64,000 bases of DNA from JAAYRQ01 sp035647235 (GTDB lineage: Bacteria > Bacillota > Syntrophomonadia > Syntrophomonadales > Syntrophomonadaceae): positions 1 through 64,000 of the forward strand of contig CAZEPV010000005.1 in the NCBI GenBank assembly GCA_964514235.1. The letters are read 5' to 3'. A program made the translations under genes and the position numbers. Each line of letters starts with the position of its first letter. The stretch's first letter is position 1. Under the pieces are notes generated by a model that was given only the letters and a program-made list of their open reading frames with translations, was not told where the DNA came from and did not search any database. Below, piece by piece: positions 52,108 to 61,026 of the stretch.

Positions 52108-52980
52108 ATGGCGCGCTTGTTAACCGCGATGGTTACCCCATTTAATGATAAACTTGAGGTAAATTATAATAAAGCTGCAGAAATTGCTAATTATCTAGCT
52201 GATAATGCTAGTGATGGTATAATAGTATCGGGCACAACTGGTGAATCACCCGTATTAAGTGGGGAAGAAAAATTAAAATTATTAGATACAGTAAAAAAGG
52301 CAGTTGGTAAAAGGGTAGAAGTATGGTCTGGGACTGGTAGCTACAATACTGCAGAGACAGTACAATTGAGCATGGAAGCTGAAAAGCTTGGAGCAGATGG
52401 TATAATGTTAGTTACCCCTTATTATAACAAACCTAGCCAAGAAGGCTTGTATCAACATTTTAGAACTGTAGCTGAAAAAATCTCTATTCCAATTATGTTA
52501 TACAATGTCCCAGGTCGCACAAGTGTTAATCTTTTGCCCGAAACAATCAAAAGATTGGTGGATATAGATAATGTAGTTGCAATTAAGGAAGCCAGTGGAG
52601 ACATGGATCAAGTTTCCCGATTAAAAAATCTAATTGCAGATAAAGCTAATATATACTCTGGTGATGATTCATTTACTCTTCCTATATTGGCTTTAGGTGG
52701 CAAAGGGGTAGTTAGTATTGCCTCTCATATAATCGGTAAAGATATTAAAAAAATGATTAATTTGTTTTATGCAGGGGAGGTTTTTGAAGCAACAAAACTT
52801 CATCTTAAATTATTTCCCATATTTAAAGGTTTATTTATTACTTCCAATCCAGTGCCATTAAAAGAGGCCTTAAATATGAGGGGTATGGATGTAGGTAACT
52901 TTAGATTACCATTAACTAATGCATCATTAGAAGAAAGGGCTTTTATTAAAGAGCTTCTAATTAAAAACAACCTACTTTAA
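52108..52980 (+). CDS. dapA: 4-hydroxy-tetrahydrodipicolinate synthase
   Basis: A 290-residue TIM-barrel lyase condensing pyruvate with aspartate semialdehyde. The Schiff-base Lys is in VVAIKEASGD (about 157-166), the Tyr in YNVPGRT, and the GTTGESP loop is near residue 44. Last gene of the dpaA-dpaB-asd-kinase-dapA operon; a terminator follows. Confidence 0.97.
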   Translation: MARLLTAMVTPFNDKLEVNYNKAAEIANYLADNASDGIIVSGTTGESPVLSGEEKLKLLDTVKKAVGKRVEVWSGTGSYNTAETVQLSMEAEKLGADGIMLVTPYYNKPSQEGLYQHFRTVAEKISIPIMLYNVPGRTSVNLLPETIKRLVDIDNVVAIKEASGDMDQVSRLKNLIADKANIYSGDDSFTLPILALGGKGVVSIASHIIGKDIKKMINLFYAGEVFEATKLHLKLFPIFKGLFITSNPVPLKEALNMRGMDVGNFRLPLTNASLEERAFIKELLIKNNLL

Positions 52981-53004
52981 ATTATGAAAAAATATTTATA
53001 TTTT

Positions 53005-53034
53005 AAAAGGGGTGGCATTATGCTATCCCCTTTT
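53005..53034 (+). terminator. Terminator after dapA
   Basis: AAAAGGGG (53005-53012) with CCCCTTTT (53027-53034) and an inner GCAT/ATGC pairing. Confidence 0.8.
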
Positions 53035-53153
53035 ATCTTACATAATTTAGTAAATGATTTTTATTGCATAAGTTGTATGTAAGTGCTTAATCAGCTATAA
53101 TATTAAAATGCGGATAATGTGCGGCGAAAATTGAATAAAAGGAGGTGCAATTA

Positions 53154-54815
53154 TTGTCTGATGATTCTAGACTCCAGATTATCCCCTTGGGCGGCATGGG
53201 GGAGATTGGAAAAAACATGATGGCTATCAGATATAATGACACCATCGTAGTTATTGATGCGGGATTAATGTTCCCAGAAGATGAACTTTTGGGGATAGAT
53301 GTAGTAATTCCAGATATAACGTACTTATTGGAGAACAAAGAAAAAGTTAAGGGAATTATTTTAACCCACGGTCATGAAGACCACGTAGGTGCATTACCCT
53401 ATGTGTTAAAAGATTTAAACGTGCCCGTTTACGGAAGTAAACTGACCATAGGCATAGTAGAAAGCAAACTTAAGGACTATGATTTGGATAATATCAAATT
53501 AAAAACTATTAGACCCCGTGATATTATACAAATAGGTGATCTGGATATCGAATTTATCCGGGTTAGCCATAGTATTCCCGATGCTTTAGCGATAGCCATA
53601 CATACCCCTTTGGGTATTATCCTTCATACTGGGGATTTTAAACTTGACCAGACTCCAGTTGATGGGCAAATTGTGGATTTCCGTAAGTTTGCTGAGCTCG
53701 GTGAAAAAGGCGTGTTAGTGATGGCTTCAGATAGCACTAATGCAGATAGACCCGGTTTTACTATGTCTGAAAAAGTAGTAGGAAAAACATTTGAAGAATT
53801 ATTCGGCAAATGTGAAGGTAGGATAATAATTACTACATTTGCTTCTAATGTCCATAGGATTCAACAAGTTGTAACTACTGCTGAGAAATATGGCAGAAAA
53901 GTAGCTATAGTTGGTCGCAGTATGATTAATAATGTTCGTATTTCTGTGGACTTAGGATATATGCATATAAGCGAAGACACTTTAATTGAAATGGAGGATA
54001 TAAAAAAATATCCACATGAAGAAATAGTAATTGTGACAACTGGTTCCCAAGGAGAACCAATGTCAGCACTTACAAGGATGGCTACTTCGGATCACCGTTG
54101 GTTAAATATAGAACCTGGTGATACCGTAATAATCTCTGCTACCCCGATTCCTGGAAATGAAAAATTAGTGTCCAAGACTGTAGATTTATTATTCCGTCAA
54201 GGCGCGGAAGTTATTTACGAGCAAGGAACGGGGGTTCATGTTTCGGGGCATGCTTCCCAGGAGGAATTGAAAATCCTAATTAATTTGATTCGTCCCAGAT
54301 ATTTTATACCTGTGCATGGGGAATATAGGCATTTAATGAAACATGCTAAAATTGCGGAAAGTTTAGGTATACCGCGTTCCCGCATATTTGTGATTGAAAA
54401 TGGGCATGTAATTGAAGTTAGCAGGAAAAAGGCCCAAGTATCTGGAAAAGTAACAGCTGGAAAAATATTAGTTGATGGCTTAGGTGTAGGGGATGTTGGT
54501 AATATAGTATTAAGGGATAGAAAACAACTTTCGCAAGATGGAATTATGATAGTTGTTGTTACCTTAAACAAAGACTTAGGGCAAGTAGTAGCGGGACCTG
54601 ATATTATTACGCGTGGTTTTGTCTATGTACGTGAATCAGAAGAGTTGATTGAGGATGCCAAAGGTAAGGTTAAAGAAGCCCTCGATGTTTGTGAGCAGCG
54701 TAACATAACAGAATGGGCTGCAATTAAAACCCAAGTTAGAGATAAACTTGGTAAACATTTATATGATATTACAGGCCGAAGACCTATGATACTTCCTATA
54801 ATCATGGAAGTATAG
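53154..54815 (+). CDS. rnj: Ribonuclease J
   Basis: A 553-residue metallo-beta-lactamase-fold 5'-3' exonuclease and endonuclease of RNA. The zinc motif HGHEDH is at 72-77, HTGDFK follows, and the beta-CASP region contains TTGSQGEP and PVHGEYRHLMKH. TTG 53154 lies 8 bp after GGAGG; the GTG at 53145 is inside that site. In Bacillus rnjB occupies the same place after dapA, but RNase J1 and J2 cannot be told apart here. Confidence 0.95.
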   Translation: MSDDSRLQIIPLGGMGEIGKNMMAIRYNDTIVVIDAGLMFPEDELLGIDVVIPDITYLLENKEKVKGIILTHGHEDHVGALPYVLKDLNVPVYGSKLTIGIVESKLKDYDLDNIKLKTIRPRDIIQIGDLDIEFIRVSHSIPDALAIAIHTPLGIILHTGDFKLDQTPVDGQIVDFRKFAELGEKGVLVMASDSTNADRPGFTMSEKVVGKTFEELFGKCEGRIIITTFASNVHRIQQVVTTAEKYGRKVAIVGRSMINNVRISVDLGYMHISEDTLIEMEDIKKYPHEEIVIVTTGSQGEPMSALTRMATSDHRWLNIEPGDTVIISATPIPGNEKLVSKTVDLLFRQGAEVIYEQGTGVHVSGHASQEELKILINLIRPRYFIPVHGEYRHLMKHAKIAESLGIPRSRIFVIENGHVIEVSRKKAQVSGKVTAGKILVDGLGVGDVGNIVLRDRKQLSQDGIMIVVVTLNKDLGQVVAGPDIITRGFVYVRESEELIEDAKGKVKEALDVCEQRNITEWAAIKTQVRDKLGKHLYDITGRRPMILPIIMEV

Positions 54816-54829
54816 CCTAAAACATTAAG

Positions 54830-54860
54830 ACCACTTTCCTACTATGGGAAGTGGTTTTTT
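54830..54860 (+). terminator. Rho-independent terminator after rnj
   Basis: ACCACTTTCC (54830-54839) pairs with GGGAAGTGGT (54846-54855), one G-U pair, then six T. Confidence 0.85.
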
Positions 54861-54937
54861 ATTTTGGGGAAATGAATTAATTTTTTCTTTAGGGCAATTC
54901 TAATAAAAGAATAATCTATAAAGGAGAAATTTTAAAA

Positions 54938-55663
54938 ATGACATATAATAACAAGCTAAATGCGGATGATAATAACGAAAACCAAGCAGATATTAGTCAA
55001 GAGCAGAAATTAGATAATATAAAGGAACTAGGGCAATTGCAAATACCTTCTTACCAGAGTGATATTCATTGCCTTACAATTACTGGGCAGGTTGAAGGCC
55101 ATATGGTACTGCCACCCCAAAACAAGACAACCAAATATGAACATGTAATTCCTCAGCTAGTAGCAGTAGAAGAAAATCCTCAAATCAAGGGTTTATTCGT
55201 AATTCTTAATACAGTAGGTGGCGATGTCGAGGCTGGTCTAGCTATATCAGAGATGATTGCTAGTCTATCCAAACCTAGTGTCTCAATTGTCCTAGGTGGG
55301 GGCCATTCTATTGGGGCCTCTATTGCGGTTAGTGCAGATTATTCCTTTATTGCGCCTTCGGCTACTATGACAATTCACCCAATTAGGCTGACTGGTTTAG
55401 TAATAGGGGTCCCCCAGACCTATGAGTACCTCGATAAAATGCAAGACCGAGTAGTTAAATTTGTTGTGGAACATTCTAATATAAGTGCTGAAAAGTTCAG
55501 AGAGTTAATGTTTAGAACTGGCGAATTAGCCCGCGATATAGGTACAGTATTGGTAGGTCAAGATGCGGTTGAGTGTGGGCTTATTGATCAGGTAGGGGGG
55601 ATTTATGAGGCAATAAGCAAAATGAAAGGATTAAAAAACAAAAGGGGAGGAATATTGCAATGA
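54938..55663 (+). CDS. tepA: ClpP-family serine protease TepA
   Basis: A 241-residue ClpP-fold protein of the TepA (translocation-enhancing, YmfB) type. The nucleophile Ser is in GGGHSIGAS, the His in TIHPIRL, and GGDVEAGLAISEMI is the handle region. TepA was linked to degradation of small spore proteins and signal peptides. A low-complexity N-terminus of about 35 residues precedes the fold. The stop overlaps the next start (ATGA). Confidence 0.9.
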   Translation: MTYNNKLNADDNNENQADISQEQKLDNIKELGQLQIPSYQSDIHCLTITGQVEGHMVLPPQNKTTKYEHVIPQLVAVEENPQIKGLFVILNTVGGDVEAGLAISEMIASLSKPSVSIVLGGGHSIGASIAVSADYSFIAPSATMTIHPIRLTGLVIGVPQTYEYLDKMQDRVVKFVVEHSNISAEKFRELMFRTGELARDIGTVLVGQDAVECGLIDQVGGIYEAISKMKGLKNKRGGILQ

Positions 55664-55878
55664 TAGTATATGTTCCAGATCCCTTGGACTTATGGCAACA
55701 AGCTGAGTATGATTTTGTAACGGTCAAATTGCCTTCTGGGGGACATATAATAGCTGAAGCTTATGAATATAATAAATTGAGAGTAGTTAGCATATCTAGT
55801 ACAGATCCTATGGATTATTTGAACAGCAACTTACAACCTGGTAATATAATTTCCTTACAAGCCAAATTAGATTTTTAA
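55660..55878 (+). CDS. YlzJ-like protein
   Basis: A 72-residue protein beginning MIVYVPDPLDLWQQAEYD, matching the small YlzJ family found after tepA in spore formers. Function unknown. It overlaps tepA by 4 bp (ATGA), so translation is coupled. Confidence 0.85.
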   Translation: MIVYVPDPLDLWQQAEYDFVTVKLPSGGHIIAEAYEYNKLRVVSISSTDPMDYLNSNLQPGNIISLQAKLDF

Positions 55879-55918
55879 ATTAATTGTGTAATAATACTTA
55901 GTCCTTTTACAGCCTGTA

Positions 55919-55927
55919 TGCTATAAT
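55919..55927 (+). promoter_or_regulatory. Extended -10 promoter of uppP
   Basis: TGCTATAAT is a TGn-extended -10 element about 32 bp before the uppP start; the -35 region is poor. Confidence 0.5.
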
Positions 55928-55959
55928 TTACAAGAATAATTTTTTTGGAGGAATGAAAA

Positions 55960-56742
55960 TTGACGGTAATACAGGCTATTGTTTTAGGTGCCATACAAGG
56001 ATTGACTGAATTTTTACCTGTTAGTAGTTCAGGTCATCTGGTTATATTCCAACATTTATTTGACATTAAGGATACCCCTTTGATCTTTGATGTCTTAGTA
56101 CATATCGGAACTTTAATCGCAGTTTTTGTGGCCTTTTGGCCAGATATAGTTGCCATCCTGAAAAAACCCTTTAATAAATTAACCTACCTAATTATCATAG
56201 GTATAATACCAGCTGGATTGGCTGGTTATCTAGTAGCACCCTATTTTGAAGCAACCTTCAAATCCCTATTAGTTGTAGGAATTGGGCTAATATTTACGGG
56301 CATTATTCTTATGGTTTCTGAAAAATACGCTCATAAAAGAATAGGACTCAAAGAAGCCCACGAAACCTCATATTGGGATGCAATTTTTATAGGTTTAATC
56401 CAAGCAATAGCTATTATACCTGGCATTTCAAGATCGGGTTGTACCATATCTGCAGGTCTCTTTGCAGGTCTTGATCGGGATTTTGCCGCCCGTTTCTCCT
56501 TTTTACTTTCCATCCCTGTTATTATGGGTGCAGGGCTTTATGAGCTAAAAGGTCTTGCAGGCGCGGGCATGGCAACTGTTAATATTATACCTTATACTAT
56601 AGGTGTTATAACTGCAGCTGTGTTCGGCTATTTTGCCATAAAAGTAGTTTTGAGATTAGTTAAAAATGGCCGTCTTTCAGTTTTTTCCTATTATTGCTGG
56701 GGTCTTGCTATAATTATTTTAGGGAGCTATTTTTGGTTTTAA
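55960..56742 (+). CDS. uppP: Undecaprenyl-diphosphatase UppP (BacA)
   Basis: A 260-residue membrane phosphatase that recycles the undecaprenyl carrier for peptidoglycan. The signatures GLTEFLPVSSSGHLVI (about 14-29) and PGISRSGCT (about 155-163) are both intact, in a protein with about seven or eight helices. TTG 55960 follows GGAGGA. It lies between ylzJ and ftsK, where Bacillus has no uppP. Confidence 0.95.
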   Translation: MTVIQAIVLGAIQGLTEFLPVSSSGHLVIFQHLFDIKDTPLIFDVLVHIGTLIAVFVAFWPDIVAILKKPFNKLTYLIIIGIIPAGLAGYLVAPYFEATFKSLLVVGIGLIFTGIILMVSEKYAHKRIGLKEAHETSYWDAIFIGLIQAIAIIPGISRSGCTISAGLFAGLDRDFAARFSFLLSIPVIMGAGLYELKGLAGAGMATVNIIPYTIGVITAAVFGYFAIKVVLRLVKNGRLSVFSYYCWGLAIIILGSYFWF

Positions 56743-56939
56743 TACAAATGGCTAGGCTGTTAAAAATTCCTTGAAAGATTTATACGGCAGTAAGGCAACC
56801 CTTGTATATTATATTTTTTTATTTTGCCAAACAGCTAATTTTATTTTTGATTTTCAAATAAAAGAGGGAAACTAAAACCTATTATAGAAGTTTATTGAAT
56901 ATTTAGTATTATCAAAATGTAGTAAAACGGAGTGAAAAA

Positions 56940-59237
56940 ATGCCAGCTGCAACTACTAAGAAATCTAGATCTAAACCAAAATCAAATAAAAAAAAAGCAA
57001 ACCAGACCAGGAAATCCACTAAGGACAAAAACACCAAAGCTAATGCGGTAAAACTCGATATTATAAGTATTTTACTTTTTGTTCTAGCCATCTTTACATA
57101 CATTAGTGTTTCGAAGTTTCAGGGAATTCCAGAGGATATCGAATTCATAGGTTTTTTAGGGACCTACATAATGAAAGGCTTGCTCTTTACCTTGGGTGAG
57201 GCAGCTATATTTGTGGCCTTTTTTATGCTTTTCTGGTCAATTCATATTGGTATACGAAAAGAATTATGGTCAATTCGCATGTGGGGCATTAGTTTAGCAC
57301 TTATTACTGTGGTAGTAGCTGTAGGGATCTATAAGATTCCAGGTGGTATGTCTCCTTGGGATGCTGGCCAAAGAGGTATGGGAGGCGGATACCTAGGAGG
57401 ATTTATTGCATTTTCCTGGACTAAATTATTGGGGCGGATTGGTTCTGCTATAGTATTGTGCTTAGCAAGCCTTATAAGCATATTGATGATAGTTAATAAA
57501 CCAATAAAAGAAATATCGGCTAACCTAGCCAGCTTACTGAAATCTGCACGACAACAATGTATTAAGTGGTTTTTTTATGAGGAAGGCGTGAATGACAAGC
57601 CAAAAATATCGCTTGATTCAACAAATGCCAGAACAGAAGCTATTTTGATAAATCCCTTCCCAGAAATAGAGCCAAGCAGAAGCTCTACAACTACTGATTA
57701 CAAGGCGAATATTACCCCAGCTTCTAAAGACATATTAGATTCCTATGAAATATCAGCTACGGATGAAGTATTAAGCCAGGAAGAAAAAGTTTCCACTAAT
57801 TCCATGAGTAAAGAAAAATATAGTTATCAGATTCCGCCTTTGGAACTATTGCATGATATTACCGCCGAAAGGAGCATAGATAAGAAAAATATTAAGGATA
57901 GTATTGCAATTTTGGAGGATACCTTTTCTAGTTTCGGGATACTAGTCAATGTTAATCAAGTTAGTTGCGGTCCAGCAGTGACTAGATATGAATTAACCCC
58001 AGCCCCAGGGGTCAAGGTAAGCAGAATTTTAAGCTTAACCGATGACCTCCAGCTTAACTTAGCCGCCCCAGGTATTAGAATTGAGGCTCCTATCCCAGGT
58101 AAATCAGCCATAGGAATTGAGGTTCCCAATCATAAAGTTTCTAATGTGGGTCTTAGGAATTTATTGCAGTCTGCTAGCTTTAAAAAAATAAAAACTCCTT
58201 TAGCATTTGCTTTGGGGGAAGACATTACAGGTAATACCGTTGTGGCTAGATTAAATGATATGCCACATTTATTAATAGCTGGCTCAACTGGGTCGGGGAA
58301 AAGTGTATGCCTCAATAGCATTATAATGAGCCTTATTTATAATGCTACTCCAGACGAGTTGAAACTAGTTTTTATTGACCCCAAAATGGTTGAACTTACT
58401 ATCTATAATGGAATACCACATCTTTTAACCCCTGTAGTTACCGATCCTAAAAAAGCAGCCATAGTTTTAAAATGGATGGTTTCTGAAATGGAGAAAAGAT
58501 ATCGTTTATTTGCTGAAAAAGGAGTACGTGATATTGTACGATATAATCAGTCTGCTGAAGAACATATGCCCTATACAGTGATTGTAATTGACGAATTGGC
58601 TGATTTAATGATGGTGGCCCCAGTCGAAGTCGAAGACGCGATTTGCCGCTTGGCCCAAATGGCAAGGGCAGCTGGTATTCATCTTATCGTTGCTACCCAA
58701 AGACCTTCCGTCGACGTAGTTACGGGAATCATAAAAGCTAACATTCCTTCTAGGATAGCTTTTGCAGTTTCTTCCCAAGCAGATTCAAGAACTATTCTGG
58801 ATATAGGGGGAGCTGAAAAATTGCTAGGCAAAGGAGACATGTTATTTTATCCAGTAGGTGCAATTAAACCCTATAGGGTACAGGGTGCTTATGTATCTGA
58901 TAGTGATATAGAAAAAACAGTGGAATTTATTAAAATACAGGGACAAGCATTCCCTGAGGCGGAACAAATTGAAGTTATTGAGGAATCATTAATGGAGGAA
59001 GATTTTGACGAGGACGAATTGTTTTGGGATGCTGTAACTATTTTCGTTGAGGGTCAAAAAGCTTCGGTATCACTATTGCAAAGAAGATTAAGAATTGGCT
59101 ATGCCAGGGCTGCTAGATTAGTCGATACTATGGAATTAAAGGGCATAGTTTCTGAAATAGATAAAAATAAAAGAAGGGAAATTCTCATTGATACAGAACA
59201 ATTCGAAAAACTATACGCTAATCGTAAACTATGTTAG
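56940..59237 (+). CDS. DNA translocase FtsK/SpoIIIE
   Basis: A 765-residue translocase that pumps DNA through the division or sporulation septum. A very basic N-terminus (residues 1-35) is followed by about four membrane helices (to about 190), a variable linker, and the motor domain with Walker A GSTGSGKS at 448-455 and VIVIDELADLMM as Walker B. A C-terminal winged-helix gamma domain (about 700-765) reads the orienting DNA repeats. The position after tepA-ylzJ matches spoIIIE in Bacillus. Confidence 0.94.
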   Translation: MPAATTKKSRSKPKSNKKKANQTRKSTKDKNTKANAVKLDIISILLFVLAIFTYISVSKFQGIPEDIEFIGFLGTYIMKGLLFTLGEAAIFVAFFMLFWSIHIGIRKELWSIRMWGISLALITVVVAVGIYKIPGGMSPWDAGQRGMGGGYLGGFIAFSWTKLLGRIGSAIVLCLASLISILMIVNKPIKEISANLASLLKSARQQCIKWFFYEEGVNDKPKISLDSTNARTEAILINPFPEIEPSRSSTTTDYKANITPASKDILDSYEISATDEVLSQEEKVSTNSMSKEKYSYQIPPLELLHDITAERSIDKKNIKDSIAILEDTFSSFGILVNVNQVSCGPAVTRYELTPAPGVKVSRILSLTDDLQLNLAAPGIRIEAPIPGKSAIGIEVPNHKVSNVGLRNLLQSASFKKIKTPLAFALGEDITGNTVVARLNDMPHLLIAGSTGSGKSVCLNSIIMSLIYNATPDELKLVFIDPKMVELTIYNGIPHLLTPVVTDPKKAAIVLKWMVSEMEKRYRLFAEKGVRDIVRYNQSAEEHMPYTVIVIDELADLMMVAPVEVEDAICRLAQMARAAGIHLIVATQRPSVDVVTGIIKANIPSRIAFAVSSQADSRTILDIGGAEKLLGKGDMLFYPVGAIKPYRVQGAYVSDSDIEKTVEFIKIQGQAFPEAEQIEVIEESLMEEDFDEDELFWDAVTIFVEGQKASVSLLQRRLRIGYARAARLVDTMELKGIVSEIDKNKRREILIDTEQFEKLYANRKLC

Positions 59238-59272
59238 TATGACCATGAGAAATATATAAAAGGTGGAGTGTG

Positions 59273-60229
59273 ATGAGACTTACCTCACGTGAACAAGAAA
59301 TAGTTAATATTTTAAAGAAAAATCCTTTGATTTCTCAGGAAGATTTAGCAGATATATTCGGAATCACTAGATCATCAGTAGCGGTACATATTTCCAACCT
59401 TATGAAAAAGGGTGTTATAAAGGGTAGGGGATATGTTTTTAATGAGAAGGCTTCTATAACCATTTTAGGGGAATGTTTATTGGAAATCAACATATTCCAC
59501 GAGGAAAATGCAAAAGCAGTTATTGACTTGAAACATCTGGCCATACCTATTGAAATTAGCACCATATTTAGCAATTATGGGATTAAACCTAGGGTATTAA
59601 CATTTCTTGGTAACGATGAAATAGGTGGTTTCTTTTTAAACCAATTACAAAATTTAGAATTAGATACTTCTACTGTATTTAAACATACTAATAAAAGGAC
59701 TTACAGAAGGGTTTATATTAACCATGAAATGACTTATTCTGAACGCATGTCGGATAAGGATTATAATAAGGCTATAAGTTCTAGGGAATGGGCAATTTTA
59801 AATTGTGACTGGCTCATCATCGAAAATCAATTTATTGCTGGCATTATTGAAAGGATTTTACCTAAAAAAAGCGGGGAAATTCCACGATTATGTACTCACA
59901 TAATAGGAGGAAATTGGCTAGAATTACCTGACTATTTGACTTACTTCTCCATCGTAGTAATGGGAATTAAAAATATAAATGAGGGCCCCTCCTTGATAAA
60001 CAGAATATTAGGATTGGATATAAACTCCGAACAAATTTTTGTTATAACCGATGGAAATACTGAAATAATCACTCTGAATAAGGGGAAAGTTAGTAATTTT
60101 TCCTTATTACCTAATCAGAGTTTTTCCATAGATGATAAGATTCCAGCCTTTTTGGCAGGTTTTATTTACGGCATTTTAAATAATTATCCAATAAGACAAG
60201 CGATAAGAATCGCCCTAGGTTCAACATAA
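59273..60229 (+). CDS. Winged-helix regulator fused to a degenerate PfkB-like kinase domain
   Basis: A 318-residue protein. Residues 1-60 are a winged helix (TSREQEIVNILKKNPLISQEDLADIFGITRSSVAVHISNLMKKG). Residues 62-318 have the outline of a PfkB/ribokinase fold (FLGNDEIGGFFLNQL, then a C-terminal PAFLAGFIYGILNNYPIRQAIRIA helix). The catalytic GAGD loop is replaced by DDKIP, and the N-terminal substrate-binding di-glycine is missing, so kinase activity is unlikely; a ligand-sensing role is inferred. ATG 59273 follows GGTGGAG; GTG 59270 is the alternative. It is between ftsK and rodZ, where Bacillus has the GntR-type ymfC. Related fused regulators are known, but not their signal. Confidence 0.82.
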   Translation: MRLTSREQEIVNILKKNPLISQEDLADIFGITRSSVAVHISNLMKKGVIKGRGYVFNEKASITILGECLLEINIFHEENAKAVIDLKHLAIPIEISTIFSNYGIKPRVLTFLGNDEIGGFFLNQLQNLELDTSTVFKHTNKRTYRRVYINHEMTYSERMSDKDYNKAISSREWAILNCDWLIIENQFIAGIIERILPKKSGEIPRLCTHIIGGNWLELPDYLTYFSIVVMGIKNINEGPSLINRILGLDINSEQIFVITDGNTEIITLNKGKVSNFSLLPNQSFSIDDKIPAFLAGFIYGILNNYPIRQAIRIALGST

Positions 60230-60279
60230 AGATATTCTTATACAAAAGCCTAAAATTACAGTCTGTTAGGAGTGAAAAA

Positions 60280-61005
60280 ATGGGAATAGGAGAGAAGTTG
60301 AAAAATGAAAGGTTAAAACAAGGAATTTCTCTACAGGAAGTGGAGAAGGACACTAAAATTCGCAAATATTATTTAGATGCGATTGAAAATGAAAACTACA
60401 GTGTATTGCCACCCAAAGTTTATGCGGTTGGATTTGTGAAGAGATATGCCAAGTTTTTAGACTTGGATGTTGAAGAGTATGCTGAACTCTTTAAACAGGC
60501 TGCTTATGGCACTGAACCCAATGAAATAATAAAAGAACCTCCTAAAAAAATTCGACCCCAAGGGATTGAAAGTTCAATAACTTGGAAAAATGTTTTAGTC
60601 GCCTTGGTGTTTCTAATAACTGTAATTTGGCTAGGTGATTATCTAATTACCTATTTTACTAAGGATCATAATATTTCACCGAATAAAGGTCAACAACCTA
60701 TTGTTGAACAGCACAAAGAGGTAGATGAAAAGTCGGATAAGGAAATCACTCCACCCAAACAACAGACTGGAGTAGAAATAGTGATTGAAGCTAATCAAAA
60801 TTGCTGGTTAAATGTAGTAGTAGATAATGATTCACAATATAATGCCATACTAAATGCGGGGGAAAATTTAACTTTTAATGGTGCGGACAAGATATACCTA
60901 AAAGCAGGTAATGCTGGAGGTATCAAGATTATATATAATGGTGAGGAAATGCCTCCTTTAGGCAATAATGGAGAAGTAAAGGAAGCAACATATACACCAT
61001 TTTAA
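60280..61005 (+). CDS. RodZ-like cytoskeletal anchor (HTH, membrane helix, DUF4115)
   Basis: A 241-residue bitopic protein. The N-terminal XRE-type helix-turn-helix (IGEKLKNERLKQGISLQEVEKDTKI, and YAVGFVKRYAKFLDLD) binds MreB in RodZ. One membrane helix (about 107-125) is followed by an external DUF4115 beta domain (about 165-230, containing EANQNCWLNVVVD). It is the ymfM equivalent upstream of pgsA. It should help keep rod shape. Confidence 0.9.
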   Translation: MGIGEKLKNERLKQGISLQEVEKDTKIRKYYLDAIENENYSVLPPKVYAVGFVKRYAKFLDLDVEEYAELFKQAAYGTEPNEIIKEPPKKIRPQGIESSITWKNVLVALVFLITVIWLGDYLITYFTKDHNISPNKGQQPIVEQHKEVDEKSDKEITPPKQQTGVEIVIEANQNCWLNVVVDNDSQYNAILNAGENLTFNGADKIYLKAGNAGGIKIIYNGEEMPPLGNNGEVKEATYTPF

Positions 61006-61026
61006 CAGGAAATAGGAGAATTAAAA

